Of a stretch of DNA of 64,000 nt, positions 1 through 10,529 are shown one piece after another. Made by a program: the position numbers and the translations under genes. Within the stretch, counting starts at the first letter, position 1. Every line of letters begins with the position of its first letter. Under the pieces are notes generated by a model. It had not been told where the DNA came from and ran no database searches. It saw only the letters and a program-made list of their open reading frames with translations. Source of the DNA: Bostrychus sinensis (Eukaryota; Chordata; Actinopteri; Gobiiformes; Eleotridae); assembly GCA_020698575.1 (NCBI GenBank), contig CM036252.1, forward strand, positions 1,843,597-1,907,596, read 5' to 3'.

Positions 1-61
1 AGTCTGCTCTAATCACACAGACTTTACTGTCCCAAACACAAACTGCTGTCTCTTTGTTCAG

Positions 62-292
62 ACCTGATCCTGGAGAGTCCTGGACTTCCTGTTGAAGCAG
101 GAAGTGATGTCACTCTCCGCTGTAGAACCAGACCTGGTTCTGGTCTAAATCCTGTGATCCACAGAAACAGGATCTTGTTCCAGTCCAGCTCAGAGTGGAC
201 CGTCAGCAGAGTCTCCAAACAGGATGAAGGACTTTACTCCTGTTATGATCTGAGGTCTGTGAGGTCTGCAGAGAGAGAGCTCGGGGTCAAAG
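62..292 (+). CDS. Ig-like domain exon, Fc-receptor-like gene (partial)
   Basis: A 231-bp open exon is bounded by a 3' splice site (TTTGTTCAG ending at 61) and a 5' splice site (GTCAGT starting at 293). Both ends are phase 1, as usual for Ig-domain exons. The translation has the C2-type Ig pattern: a B-strand cysteine in VTLRCR, a tryptophan in SEWTVSRV and the F-strand D-x-G-x-Y-x-C motif in DEGLYSC. This resembles the membrane-distal domains of fish Fc-receptor-like proteins, predicted to be extracellular. Signal-peptide and earlier domain exons would lie left of the window. It is on the plus strand, opposite to every other gene here. The next exon downstream is uncertain because a Tc1-like element sits in the following 1.4 kb. 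Confidence 0.75.
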
Positions 293-502
293 GTCAGTAC
301 TCACTTCCTGTCTGATGATCATTAGAATTAAAACCTCATAATGTAGGACGACAAAACTAAATAAATAAACAATACAATAATTATTATTAAAGGCCCTCGC
401 CGACCGTTAGGACTGTGGGGAGCCACGACACCGAGAGGACCACACCTCGTGCTTCTAACCACATTCTTTCCAGTTATATCCAGGGTCCCAGGCCAAATTT
501 TT

Positions 503-1883
503 TTATGTTTTCATGTTTTTATTGAATATTTATGTAAACATTCACAGTACAGAGTAGAAAAAGTATGTTTTCTGTAGTGAAAATCAGATCTGCACAGCTC
601 AGGAGGAATTTTGGACCATTCCTCTTTACAAAACTGTTTAAGTTCAGCAATATTCTTGGGATGTGTGGTGTGAGTCGCTCTTCTGAGGTCAGGCCACAGC
701 ATCTGAGTCGGGCTGAGGTCAGGACTCTGGGCCACTCCAGAGGCGGAGCTTCTTCTGTTGAAGCCGTTCTGTTGTTGATTTGCTTCTATGTTTTGGGTCA
801 GTGTCCTGTTGCATCGCCATCCTCTGCTGAGCTTCAGTTGGTGGACACATGGTCTTAAGTTTTCCTGCAAAATCATTTGATAAACTTGGGAATTAATTTT
901 GCTGTTGATGATAACAAGTTGTCCAGGCCCTGAGGCAGCAGAGCAGCCCCAAACCCTGATGCCCCGCCACCAGACTTCACAGTGGGGATGAGGTTTTGAT
1001 GTTGGTGCTGTGCCTTTTTTTCTCCACACAGAGCGTTGTGTGTTCCTCCAAACAACTCAGCTTTGGTTTCATGTCCACACAATATTTTGCCAACGTGCAA
1101 CAGTATTTCTTGGACAGCAGTGGCTTCCTCTGTGGTGTCCTCCCATGAAGTCCATTCTTGTTTAATGTGTGACCCATTGTAGATCTGTGAACACAGATGT
1201 TGCTTGTGCCAGAGATTTGTGTAAGTCTTTAACTGACACTCTAGGATTCTTTTTCTCCTCACTGAGCATTCTGTGCTGTGCTGTTGCAGTTATCTTTACA
1301 GGAGGCCACTCCCAGGGAGAGCAGCAGCAGCTGAACCTTCTTCATTTATAGCCAGTGGCTCGTACGTGGACTCATGAACATCACTGCTCTTAGAGAAACT
1401 TTTGTAACACTTTCCAGCTTTATGCAAGTCAACAATTCTTACTTGTAGTTCTTCTGAGAGCTCTTTTGTGTGAAGCAGTGTCCCAGCATGTCCCAGTGTG
1501 TCCCAGTGTGTCCCAGTGTGTCCCAGTGTGTCCCAGTGTGTCCCAGTGTGCTTCTATGTTTTGGGTCAGTGTCCTGTTGCATCGCCATCCTCTGCTGAGC
1601 TTCAGATGGTGGACAGGTGGGCTTAGGTTTTCCTGCAAAATCGTTTGATAAACTTGGGAATTCATTTTGCTGTTGATGATAGCAAGTTGTCCAGGCCCTG
1701 GTTTTTTAATGGGCAGAGCCACTTTAAGCCACTCCCCCAAAATTCTCACACTGATGGGACTCCAGGTTGACACCTGACTCCAATTAGCTCTTGAAGAAGT
1801 CATTATCCAATCAGCTCACATACATTTTCTCATCCTGCACTGTGAATGTTTACATAAATGTTCAACAAAAACAGGAAAACATA
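503..1883 (-). mobile_element. Degenerate, rearranged Tc1-like transposon
   Basis: Inverted ends of about 45 bp (503-548 and 1839-1883) match with three differences, and both outer ends include TA, the Tc1/mariner target. Minus-strand translation between about 1260 and 511 shows Tc1-transposase C-terminal features: a GCHETKAELFG-like block, then SPDLSPTQMLWPDLR (the family's SPDLNPIENLW region carrying the catalytic E/D) and NIAELKQFCKEEWSKIP. The frame is broken repeatedly, so no active transposase is predicted. A 150-bp piece (781-932) is repeated at 1550-1699, so the element is a composite of one copy plus part of another. Confidence 0.8.
1481..1550. repeat. 10-bp tandem repeat inside the Tc1 element
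   Basis: Seven consecutive TCCCAGTGTG-type units; the first unit has CA for TG. The array lies at the junction where the Tc1-like sequence repeats itself. Confidence 0.9.
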
Positions 1884-1940
1884 TAAATTGTTTGCAGCAT
1901 TAGTCTAAACAGACTGTGTTTGTCTGTTGTTGTGATTTAG

Positions 1941-2043
1941 ATGAAGATCAGATCATGGACGCGGGAAGGGGCCCAAATTTGACTCCAGCACCCCCAACTG
2001 TTGGGGACGTTGTAACTGCAACCCCAAAAGGTTTACAAAAATA
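1941..2043 (+). CDS. Possible terminal exon of the plus-strand Ig receptor gene
   Basis: A pyrimidine-rich stretch followed by GTGATTTAG (ending 1940) could be a 3' splice site. Read in phase 1, continuous with the exon ending at 292, the sequence is open as DEDQIMDAGRGPNLTPAP and continues for about 15 more codons to a TAA at 2041-2043, which overlaps an AATAAA. It would encode an acidic, Pro/Thr-rich tail. There is no transmembrane segment between it and the Ig exon and no family match I recognise, so it may be chance. Confidence 0.22.
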
Positions 2044-2129
2044 AACTATATTTTATTATACATTTTCAGATGAATTGTGTTTTCTTCATTAGTTGTAAAT
2101 ATTGTAATTTACCAACGCTGTTTAAAGCC

Positions 2130-2153
2130 TTGTTGTTGTTGTTGTTGTTGTTG
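2130..2153. repeat. (TTG)n microsatellite
   Basis: About eight TTG units at 2130-2153. Confidence 0.85.
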
Positions 2154-2234
2154 ACAATGGGCCGAATCGTCCGCTCTTTCCGAGCGCTGGGCACGGCTGA
2201 CATACAGGAGAACAGTTTACAGTTTACAGTATAC

Positions 2235-2400
2235 AGGGGAAAGGGAATGGGATTAGTATTTATATAGCGCTTTATATGACACAAGTCACCCAAAGTGCTT
2301 TACACAGAAGGGAAGGAATATTTAATTCACTCCATAGTCGGTGGCGATAAGCTACGTGTTGTAGCTCCAGTTTCCCCTGGGGTAGACTGACAGCAGCGCA
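2235..2400. mobile_element. SINE-like/MITE-like dispersed fish repeat fragment
   Basis: The sequence contains TATATAGCGCTTTATATGAC, CAAAGTGCTTTACAC, a GGTGGCGATAAGCTAC block and CTGGGGTAGACTGACAGC. The same modules recur in order at 24460-24790, so this is a truncated copy of a dispersed non-autonomous element. Confidence 0.65.
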
Positions 2401-3434
2401 GTTTACATCTTTTTTTTCCCCCTTTGCTTTTTAGCACAACAGAAAAGCACGACGATTTAGAGCCATTTTGCTGCCATCTCAGCGCATTTTTCACTTTTTG
2501 CGTCTCTCTTTTGAATCACTTTCTGATCCGTGTTAAATGGCACGCCTCATGTCACATCAGCAATAGAAACACATGGGGACAGAGGTTTGTCAGAGACAGA
2601 GATCACGTTGCACTATGGTCATACTCAAAAACAAGTCCAAAACCTGACCCACACGAAATTATACGTGTGCAAGTTGCTATAGCAACAGCATGTCCTGTCT
2701 AAGAGTAGCCAGTGGAGCAGCGCACGCCCCTCACCTGCGACTGTGACACAGGGAGCACTGTCCTTAAAGAGTAATTCACCCCGGCCCAGGCCTGACTCTG
2801 CCCACTGCCAGAGATTGAAAACTGCTCAGAAAGTGGGCAGAGACCTGGCAGAGACAGAGAAGAACTGAAGAGTGAGGCCTGGTCCTGTGACTGACAGCTG
2901 TCAGACGTCATGGACGTCCTCCACAGCAGGGGGCGCCAAGTCCCAGAAAGAAAAAAAAAAATACAGGATGTTTGGACTAATGTTTTATGTTGCTTTTATA
3001 ATAACACAGCTGAAATATTGTGAGAAAGGCGCCGCGCGCGTAACGTAAAATACCCGCAGTAAAGTCTGCTTCAGATCGCGTCTTTATTACTGCACGTATT
3101 ATTTCATGAACTGTTTATGATCGTATCTCTGCGAGTAAGAAATCGATTGTCATCAAACAAAAAGTGACTTAAAGCTTGGTCCGACTAAAACATTGATCAG
3201 GCTCATTATGCCTTACTGTGCGCTGACACACGGGACAGTGGAAGCCCCACCCCCTCTGTTGTTCCTGACTTTGCCCCACTGAGGGGGCGGAGGACACTGA
3301 ACGGTAAATGCGGGGCTGAGTGGCGCGTTTAGGAAAACGACCCACACCTGGCAACAGCGGGACTGGGACGAGCGCGCGGGGGAGAGAGACAGCGAGGGCG
3401 TGGAGAGCACGGGCCGTGGGAGGAGACACTCAGC
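2401..3434. other. No gene recognised; CpG-rich patch
   Basis: No exon with Ig, transposase or RT similarity was found. 2700-2750 resembles the flank of the 35-bp array at 4313 (GTGGAGCAG, CCCCTCACCTG, TGTGACA). The stretches 3028-3055 and 3290-3420 are unusually rich in CG dinucleotides and could be promoter-like, but no start codon or exon supports this. Confidence 0.4.
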
Positions 3435-3807
3435 ACAGGTGAGGTAACACAGGTGTGGTAACACAGGTGTGGTAACACAGGTGAGGTAACACAGGTGTGG
3501 TAACACAGGTGTGGTAACACAGGTGAGGTAACACAGGTGTGGTAACACAGGTGTGGTAACACAGGTGAGGTAACACAGGTGAGGTAACACAGGTGAGGTA
3601 ACACAGGTGTGGTAACACAGGTGTGGTAACACAGGTGAGGTAACACAGGTGTGGTAACAGGTGTGGTAACACAGGTGAGGTAACACAGGTGAGGTAACAC
3701 AGGTGTGGTAACACAGGTGAGGTAACACAGGTGTGGTAACAGGTGTGGTAACACAGGTGAGGTAACACAGGTGAGGTAACACAGGTGAGGTAACACAGGT
3801 GAGGTAA
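3435..3807. repeat. 14-bp minisatellite
   Basis: About 27 units of GTGAGGTAACACAG or GTGTGGTAACACAG, with occasional 11-bp short units. Minus-strand reading frames through it are a by-product of repetition. Confidence 0.95.
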
Positions 3808-4312
3808 AGTGGTCAAATACTACGTCACACTTGTCTGTCTGGAACTATTGAGCAGAAATCCCACAGTTTGACCCTAGGAGGACAGCACTCTGTCGATTTT
3901 CACTACAAAATGTTAATTTAAACCTTTTTTTACAAAACGGTCAAACATAAGACTATAAATAGTGAGATGTATCACTAAAGCCCTGTTTGTACAACTGATA
4001 AGCTAAAAAAAATGGTTTAGGGGTGAGTTGCTCTTTATGAACGATGACCGCGAGGGCACACAGCAGATTTAATGCAAAGATTATTTCTCTCACGCGCAGC
4101 CTTCGCGGATGCAGAGGTAACACTGGCGCACTGTGCAGAGATCTGTGGCTGTGGCGCAACAACAACTGTGTGTCCACTACTTGCTCATAAGAACAATACC
4201 CAAAACTAGCTCATGTGAAAGGTTTGAGTGCAAAGTGTGCAACTCGCTAAATGCTGCTCAGTCTAAAAGACAGACAGGACAGCAGTCAGTGGAGCAGATC
4301 ACTGAGGCCCAC
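3808..4312. other. No gene recognised
   Basis: About 500 bp of mixed sequence between two arrays. I see no exon, transposon end or RNA gene in it. Confidence 0.5.
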
Positions 4313-4522
4313 GCCCCGCCCCTCACCTGTCTGCAGCTGTGACAGGAGCCCCGCCCCTCACCTGTCTGCAGCTGTGACAGGAGCCCCGCCCCTCACCTGT
4401 CTGCAGCTGTGACAGGAGCCCCGCCCCTCACCTGTCTGCAGCTGTGACAGGAGCCCCGCCCCTCACCTGTCTGCAGCTGTGACAGGAGCCCCGCCCCTCA
4501 CCTGTCTGCAGCTGTGACAGGA
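4313..4522. repeat. 35-bp minisatellite, 6 copies
   Basis: Six near-perfect units start at 4313, 4348, 4383, 4418, 4453 and 4488. Each contains CCCCGCCCCTCACCTG and CTGCAGCTGTGACAGGA. The GC-rich unit includes a CACCTG/CAGCTG E-box-like pair; no function is shown. Confidence 0.95.
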
Positions 4523-4819
4523 ACAGCACAAAGCTCTGCAGCCTGGGTCCAGACGGTGAGCAAGGCCGTGTTTTCCCGAAACACACAGGTTTTCATTTTG
4601 TGTTTTTTGAGTTTTGATGTACAGTAGCCTAATATAAAATAGTAATTGGATAACGGCTTGTTTCCGTTTTTTGTTTTCTTATTGGGAAACGTGAAAACTA
4701 AAGCCCAGCAGGTACACGACCCCGTGTCTTTCCCAATCTCACTCACTTTTAAGAATAAATAACTGTTAAAATTAACAGAACTCAATTTAAGCTTAAATAA
4801 TATTAAGGTTATTATGACT

Positions 4820-6194
4820 CCCCTGTCTCCTCTGTCCTCTCTCCTGTCTCCTCTGTCCTCTCTCCTGTCTCCTCTGTCCTCTCTCCTGTCTCCTCTGTCC
4901 TCTCTCCTGTCTCCTCTGTTCTCTCTCCTGTCTCCTCTGTCCTCTCTCCTGTCTCCTCTGTCCTCTCTCCTGTCTCCTCTGTCCTCTCTCCTGTCTCCTC
5001 TGTCCTCTCTCCTGTCTCCTCTGTCCTCTCTCCTGTCTCCTCTGTCCTCTCTCCTGTCTCCTCTGTCCTCTCTCCTGTCTCCTCTGTTCTCTCTCCTGTC
5101 TCCTCTGTCCTCTCTCCTGTCTCCTCTGTCCTCTCTCCTGTCTCCTCTGTCCTCTCTCCTGTCTCCTCTGTCCTCTCTCCTGTCTCCTCTGTCCTCTCTC
5201 CTGTCTCCTCTGTCCTCTCTTCTGTCTCCTCTGTCCTCTCTCCTGTCTCCTCTGTCCTCTCCTGTCTCCTCTGTCCTCTCCTGTCTCATCTGTCCTCTCT
5301 CCTGTCTCCTCTATCCTCTCCTGTCTCCTCTGTCCTCTCTCCTGTCTCCTCTGTCCTCTCTCCTGTCTCCTCTGTCCTCTCCTGTCTCCTCTGTCCTCTC
5401 TCCTGTCTCCTCTGTCCTCTCTCCTGTCTCCTCTGTCCTCTCTCCTGTCTCCTCTGTCCTCTCCTGTCTCCTCTGTCCTCTCCTGTCTCATCTGTCCTCT
5501 CTCCTGTCTCCTCTGTCCTCTCCTGTCTCCTCTGTCCTCTCTCCTGTCTCCTCTGTCCTCTCTCCTGTCTCCTCTGTTCTCTCTCCTGTCTCCTCTGTTC
5601 TCTCTCCTGTCTCCTCTGTCCTCTCTCCTGTCTCCTCTGTCCTCTCTCCTGTCTCCTCTGTCCTCTCTCCTGTCTCCTCTGTCCTCTCTCCTGTCTCCTC
5701 TGTCCTCTCCTGTCTCCTCTGTCCTCTCTCCTGTCTCCTCTGTCTTCTCTCCTGTCTCCTCTGTTCTCTCTCCTGTCTCCTCTGTCCTCTCTCCTGTCTC
5801 CTCTGTCCTCTCTCCTGTCTCCTCTGTCTTCTCTCCTGTCTCCTCTGTTCTCTCTCCTGTCTCCTCTGTCCTCTCTCCTGTCTCCTCTGTCCTCTCTCCT
5901 GTCTCCTCTGTCCTCTCCTGTCTCATCTGTCCTCTCTCCTGTCTCCTCTGTCCTCTCCTGTCTCCTCTGTCTCCTCTCCTGTCTCCTCTGTCCTCTCTCC
6001 TGTCTCCTCTGTTCTCTCTCCTGTCTCCTCTGTCCTCTCTCCTGTCTCCTCTGTTCTCTCTCCTGTCTCCTCTGTCCTCTCTCCTGTCTCCTCTGCCCTC
6101 TCTCCTGTCTCCTCTGTCCTCTCTCCTGTCTCCTCTGTCCTCTCTCCTGTCTCCTCTGTCCTCTCTCCTGTCTCCTCTGTCCTCTCTCCTGTCT
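4820..6194. repeat. 21-bp pyrimidine-rich minisatellite, ~65 copies
   Basis: Units of 21 bp contain CTCCTGTCTCCTCTGTCC, with 19-bp short variants. It is the same family as the arrays at 11528-12207 and 30275-32142 but in the opposite orientation relative to the plus strand. Since 21 is a multiple of three, long frames stay open on both strands (SPLSSLL and EDRGDRR heptads). The 19-bp units shift frame, so coding is not supported. Confidence 0.97.
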
Positions 6195-6312
6195 GAGATT
6201 CTTTTTTCTGTAATGAGTTCAGTAGTTCTTTAATAAACACAGCGTCTGATTTTTCTGACTCCTGCACAGAGCAAGGGTGGGACACAAACACATCTACACC
6301 CTTTAGGTCTTA

Positions 6313-6572
6313 GGACTAAACCAGGACTGAACCAGGACTGAACCAGGTCTACACCAGGACTGAACCAGGACTAAACCAGGACTAAACCAGGACTAAACCA
6401 GGACTAAACCAGGACTAAACCAGGTCTAAACCAGGTCTAAACCAGGACTGAACCAGGTCTAAACCAGGTCTAAACCAGGACTAAACCAGGACTAAACCAG
6501 GACTAAACCAGGACTAAACCAGGTCTAAACCAGGTCTAAACCAGGACTGAACCAGGACTGAACCAGGTCTAA
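6313..6572. repeat. 11-bp minisatellite, inverted orientation
   Basis: About 23 units of CTAAACCAGGA/CTAAACCAGGT/CTGAACCAGGA. This is the reverse complement of the GGTTTAGTCCT family found on the plus strand elsewhere in the window. It faces the direct-orientation array at 6743-6996. Confidence 0.96.
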
Positions 6573-6742
6573 ACCCTGCACAGATGAAGTAGAACAGAGC
6601 TGAGCCACTGAAATCTTCATTTTATCTCCACAACAAAGTAAATATCAGAGAGACAACACTCAGCCAATCACAGACGAGCACAAACACAGACAGCCAATCA
6701 GAGACGAGTTTAGGCTGGAGAGCAAAGTGTGAGGAACAGAGA

Positions 6743-6996
6743 AACTAGTTTAGACCTGGTTTAGTCCTGGTTTAGTCCTGGTTTAGACCTGGTTTAGTCC
6801 TGGTTTAGTCCTGGTTTAGTACTGGTTTAGTCCTGGTTTAGACCTGGTTTAGTCCTGGTTTAGTCCTGGTTTAGACCTGGTTTAGTCCTGGTTTAGTCCT
6901 GGTTTAGTCCTGGTTTAGTCCTGGTTTAGTCCTGGTTTAGACCTGGTTTAGTCCTGGTTTAGTCCTGGTTTAGTCCTGGTTTAGTCCTGGTTTAGT
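6743..6996. repeat. 11-bp GGTTTAGNCCT minisatellite
   Basis: About 23 units, in inverted orientation to the array at 6313-6572 with about 170 bp between. The spacer holds two copies of AGCCAATCA followed by GAGACGAG or CAGACGAG. Confidence 0.96.
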
Positions 6997-7039
6997 CTCC
7001 TCCACCTCCACTGAGTGAGACTGAGGAGAGAAAGAAGAA

Positions 7040-7115
7040 TGGATCAAACTGTAAAGCGACTTTCAGAGTCTAGAGAAGCGCTGTATAACACTAATGCATT
7101 ATTACCTGAGATTAC
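7040..7115. mobile_element. SINE-like tail fragment
   Basis: AAAGCGACTTTCAGAGT, GAGAAGCGCTGTATAAC and TAATGCATTATTA match the common fish repeat module seen inverted at 2235 (the GCGCTTTATAT block). Only the terminal part is present. Confidence 0.5.
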
Positions 7116-7144
7116 AACCTGAGGGCCAGGACCCGAAAGTGTGT

Positions 7145-7755
7145 CGTAGATCCACTTAAACCAGTTCAGATCCACTTAAACCCAGTTCAGATCCACTTAA
7201 ACCCAGTTCAGAGCCACTTAAACCCAGTTCAGATCCACTTAAACCAGTTCAGATCCACTTAAACCCAGTTCAGCTCCACTTAAACCAGTTCAGATCCACT
7301 TAAACCCAGTTCAGCTCCACTTAAACCCAGTTCAGATCCACTTAAACCAGTTCAGATCCACTTAAACCCAGTTCAGATCCACTTAAACCCAGTTCAGATC
7401 CACTTAAACCAGTTCAGATCCACTTAAACCCAGTTCAGATCCACTTAAACCCAGTTCAGATCCACTTAAACCCAGTTCAGATCCATTTAAACCAGTTCAG
7501 ATCCACTTAAACCCAGTTCAGATCCACTTAAACCCAGTTCAGATCCACTTAAACCAGTTCAGATCCACTTAAACCCAGTTCAGATCCACTTAAACCCAGT
7601 TCAGATCCACTTAAACCCAGTTCAGATCCACTTAAACCCAGTTCAGATCCACTTAAACCCAGTTCAGATCCACTTAAACCCAGTTCAGATCCACTTAAAC
7701 CAGTTCAGATCCACTTAAACCAGTTCAGATCCACTTAAACCCAGTTCAGATAAAC
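7145..7755. repeat. 20/21-bp minisatellite (unit A)
   Basis: About 29 units containing CAGATCCACTTAAACC with AGTT, 20 or 21 bp depending on two or three C residues. The same family is at 19995-20126 and 43814-44501, always at the left edge of a duplication unit. Confidence 0.96.
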
Positions 7756-7865
7756 AAATGAAACAAGGCACAGTTAATGTTTAAACTTTTAATGAAAATC
7801 ATTTTAGCTTCAGCTCAAATCAGCGAGAAACAAATTATAATAAAATATAGAGCAGAGATTTATAA

Positions 7866-8408
7866 GGACACAAGGACACAGGAGAAGGACACAAGGACAC
7901 AGGAGAAGGAGACAAGGACACAGGAGAAGGACACAAGGACACAGGGGACGGACACAAGGTCACAGGAGAAGGACACAAGGACACAGGGGAAGGACACAAG
8001 GACACAGGGGACGGACACAAGGACACAGGGGAAGGACACAAGGTCACAGGAGAAGGACACAAGGACACAGGGGACGGACACAAGGACACAGGAGAAGGAC
8101 ACAAGGACACAGGAGAAGGACACAAGGACACAGGAGAAGGACACAAGGACACAGGAGAAGGAGACAAGGACACAGGAGAAGGACACAAGGACACAGGGGA
8201 CGGACACAAGGTCACAGGAGAAGGACACAAGGACACAGGGGAAGGACACAAGGACACAGGGGACGGACACAAGGACACAGGGGAAGGACACAAGGTCACA
8301 GGAGAAGGACACAAGGACACAGGGGACGGAGACAAGGACACAGGAGAAGGACACAAGGACACAGGAGAAGGAGACAAGGACACAGGAGAAGGACACAAGG
8401 ACACAAGG
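7866..8408. repeat. 21-bp GGACACAAGGACACAGG minisatellite
   Basis: About 26 units; variants are GGAGAA, GGGGAA and GGGGAC. A higher-order pattern of unit variants repeats about every 13 units, pointing to block duplication. The paralogous array in unit B (20237-20420) has about 9 units. Confidence 0.95.
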
Positions 8409-8645
8409 TGAGTGGACAGTAAGGGAAGGAGACAGGAAGCAGTCTGAGGACAAAACATTAACGTCTAATTCACTTTGAAGAAGAATTTTGAAGATTACTC
8501 ACAGAAACTCAGAATTTAAAAATAAAACAATTTTTCATGTTAATGAAGTTTTCAGAAACACATGGACGCTCAGTAAAGGAGACCACTGCCTTTAAAATGA
8601 AACTGTAACAAGATGAGAATAAAGACAGCTCTGAAAAAGTGCTTC
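8409..8645 (-). other. Conserved segment downstream of gene A
   Basis: 8470-8640 is nearly identical to 20418-20570. It may belong to the 3' flank or 3' UTR of the minus-strand gene. There is no coding signal. Confidence 0.4.
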
Positions 8646-9632
8646 TGACCAGACCAGAGCCCAGACCAGAGTCCAGACCAGAGCCCAGACCAGAGTCCAG
8701 ACCAGAGTCCAGACCAGAGTCCAGACCAGAGCCCAGACCAGAGTCCAGACCAGAGTCCAGACCAGAGTCCAGACCAGAGTCCAGAGTCCAGACCAGAGTC
8801 CAGACCTGAGTCCAGACCTGAGTCCAGACCTGAGTCCAGACCTGAGTCCAGAGTCCAGACCAGAGTCCAGACCAGAGTCCAGACCAGAGCCCAGACCAGA
8901 GCCCAGACCAGAGTCCAGACCAGAGTCCAGACCAGAGTCCAGAGTCCAGACCAGAGTCCAGACCAGAGTCCAGAGTCCAGACCAGAGTCCAGACCAGAGC
9001 CCAGACCAGAGCCCAGACCAGAGTCCAGAGTCCAGACCAGAGTCCAGACCAGAGCCCAGACCAGAGCCCAGACCAGAGCCCAGACCAGAGTCCAGACCAG
9101 AGCCCAGACCAGAGTCCAGACCAGAGTCCAGACCTGAGTCCAGACCTGAGTCCAGATCCAGAGTCCAGACCTGAGTCCAGACCTGAGTCCAGAGTCCAGA
9201 CCAGAGTCCAGATCCAGAGTCCAGACCAGAGCCCAGATCCAGAGCCCAGACCAGAGTCCAGATCCAGAGTCCAGACCAGAGTCCAGAGTCCAGACCAGAG
9301 TCCAGACCAGAGTCCAGAGTCCAGACCAGAGTCCAGACCAGAGCCCAGACCAGAGCCCAGACCAGAGCCCAGACCAGAGCCCAGACCAGAGTCCAGAGTC
9401 CAGACCAGAGTCCAGACCAGAGCCCAGACCAGAGCCCAGACCAGAGCCCAGACCAGAGTCCAGACCAGAGTCCAGACCAGAGTCCAGACCAGAGCCCAGA
9501 CCAGAGTCCAGACCAGAGTCCAGACCAGAGCCCAGACCAGAGCCCAGACCAGAGTCCAGACCAGACCAGAGTCCAGACCAGAGCCCAGACCAGAGTCCAG
9601 ACCTGAGTCCAGACCAGAGTCCAGACCTGAAC
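8646..9632. repeat. 12-bp minisatellite
   Basis: About 80 units of AGACCAGAGTCC or AGACCAGAGCCC, with AGACCTGAGTCC and 6-bp AGAGTCC-type insertions. The unit length is a multiple of three, so long frames (WSGL repeats) stay open; these are not genes. Unit B keeps only about four units at 24392-24440. Confidence 0.95.
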
Positions 9633-10470
9633 CATGTGAGAGTGAATGTTTGGAGAGAAGTAAACACCAGAGAGATGACCAGGAAGAGTTCTAACATCAA
9701 GGACCTGGACATCTGGGAAAAACAAGAGTGGTCCCAGTGGAAACAGGAAAAACACTTTTAACATCAGCTGGGAAAGAAAATAAAGACTTTGTCACTGATT
9801 TTTGAGAAAAGGATCTGAATATTTTTGGACTTTTCAGTCAAACTAGTTTTAATAAAATCTTTACCACAGGGTCTAACAGTTTTTTGTCTCTTTGTCATTT
9901 CCAGACAGAACAGATCCATAACTCAGTAGAAATTAACTTTAACTTAAAGTTTGGCTGAAGTATGAATAATTTTGGGCTTAACTGTGTTAAGGCCGCTCCT
10001 CTGCTGCCCCCTAGTGGAGGGTTAGAGAGAATATTGGTCAGAGGTATCATGTGACCTCAGGACTCTTCAAATGTTCACAAACTGAACGACTGAAAGGCTT
10101 TCCTCTTTCTCTCAGAGCTCTCCACAGTGAATCACTCTCATGGTATTTTGGCTCAGGTTTTTACACCAGATGCCCTTCCTCACACAGCCCTGTCTGTGTA
10201 TCTGGGTTTGGGACTGGCACAAAGTGTGTCTGCTTCACCAATGGAGCTTTAGTGAAAGAATAAAACAGTAAAAGCTTTGGTTTAATAAAAGGAGGCCTTA
10301 GCTGCTCCAGTTCAACCACATTAGGAGCTCTCTGGAGGAAAGCCTTGCAGTCGTTCAGTTTGTAAACAGGAATTATAAATGAGAAGTAAAGATGAAAAGG
10401 TCTTTGTGTGGACAGAGACTCAGGGTCCAGTTGTTCCTTTGGTTCAGACGACAGCAGAGGAGAGCGCCCT
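9633..10470 (-). other. 3' UTR/3' flank of gene A
   Basis: The sequence after the stop codon of gene A (minus strand) is nearly identical to 24800-25616 behind gene B. Such conservation outside exons fits a recent duplication. No clear AATAAA on the minus strand was located, so the transcript end is unknown. Confidence 0.45.
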
Positions 10471-10529
10471 CTACAGGACAGAGTGGGGTCTGCAGCAGCA
10501 GACTCCAGCACAGGCGTCTGTAAAACTCT
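10471..10529 (-). CDS. Gene A exon 5: cytoplasmic tail and stop
   Basis: The acceptor (TTTCCACAG) is followed by ESFTDACAGVCCCRPHSVL and a TAG at 10471-10473. There are four cysteines, three of them consecutive (possible palmitoylation, inference). The last residues SVL fit a class I PDZ ligand pattern. It is strongly diverged from exon 5 of gene B, although both begin ESF and end SVL. Confidence 0.72.

Noticed and set aside
3169..3429. Minus-strand frame in the CpG-rich patch
   Set aside because: No domain, no splice sites and no homologous copy; the patch may be regulatory but coding is unsupported.
4814..6196. Long SPLSSLL/EDRGDRR reading frames (also 11239-12210, 29884-32169), including an RGD tripeptide in every unit
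   Set aside because: The unit is 21 bp, so frames stay open by arithmetic on both strands; 19-bp units shift frame, the arrays are intronic next to splice junctions, and unit changes show no codon bias.
7145..7755. CRISPR-like regular repeats
   Set aside because: Units are directly tandem without unique spacers, and the setting is vertebrate (introns, SINE, LINE, hAT).
8570..9764. WSGLWSGL-type repetitive protein of about 380 residues
   Set aside because: A 12-bp array multiple of three; no signal peptide, no splice context, and almost absent from unit B.
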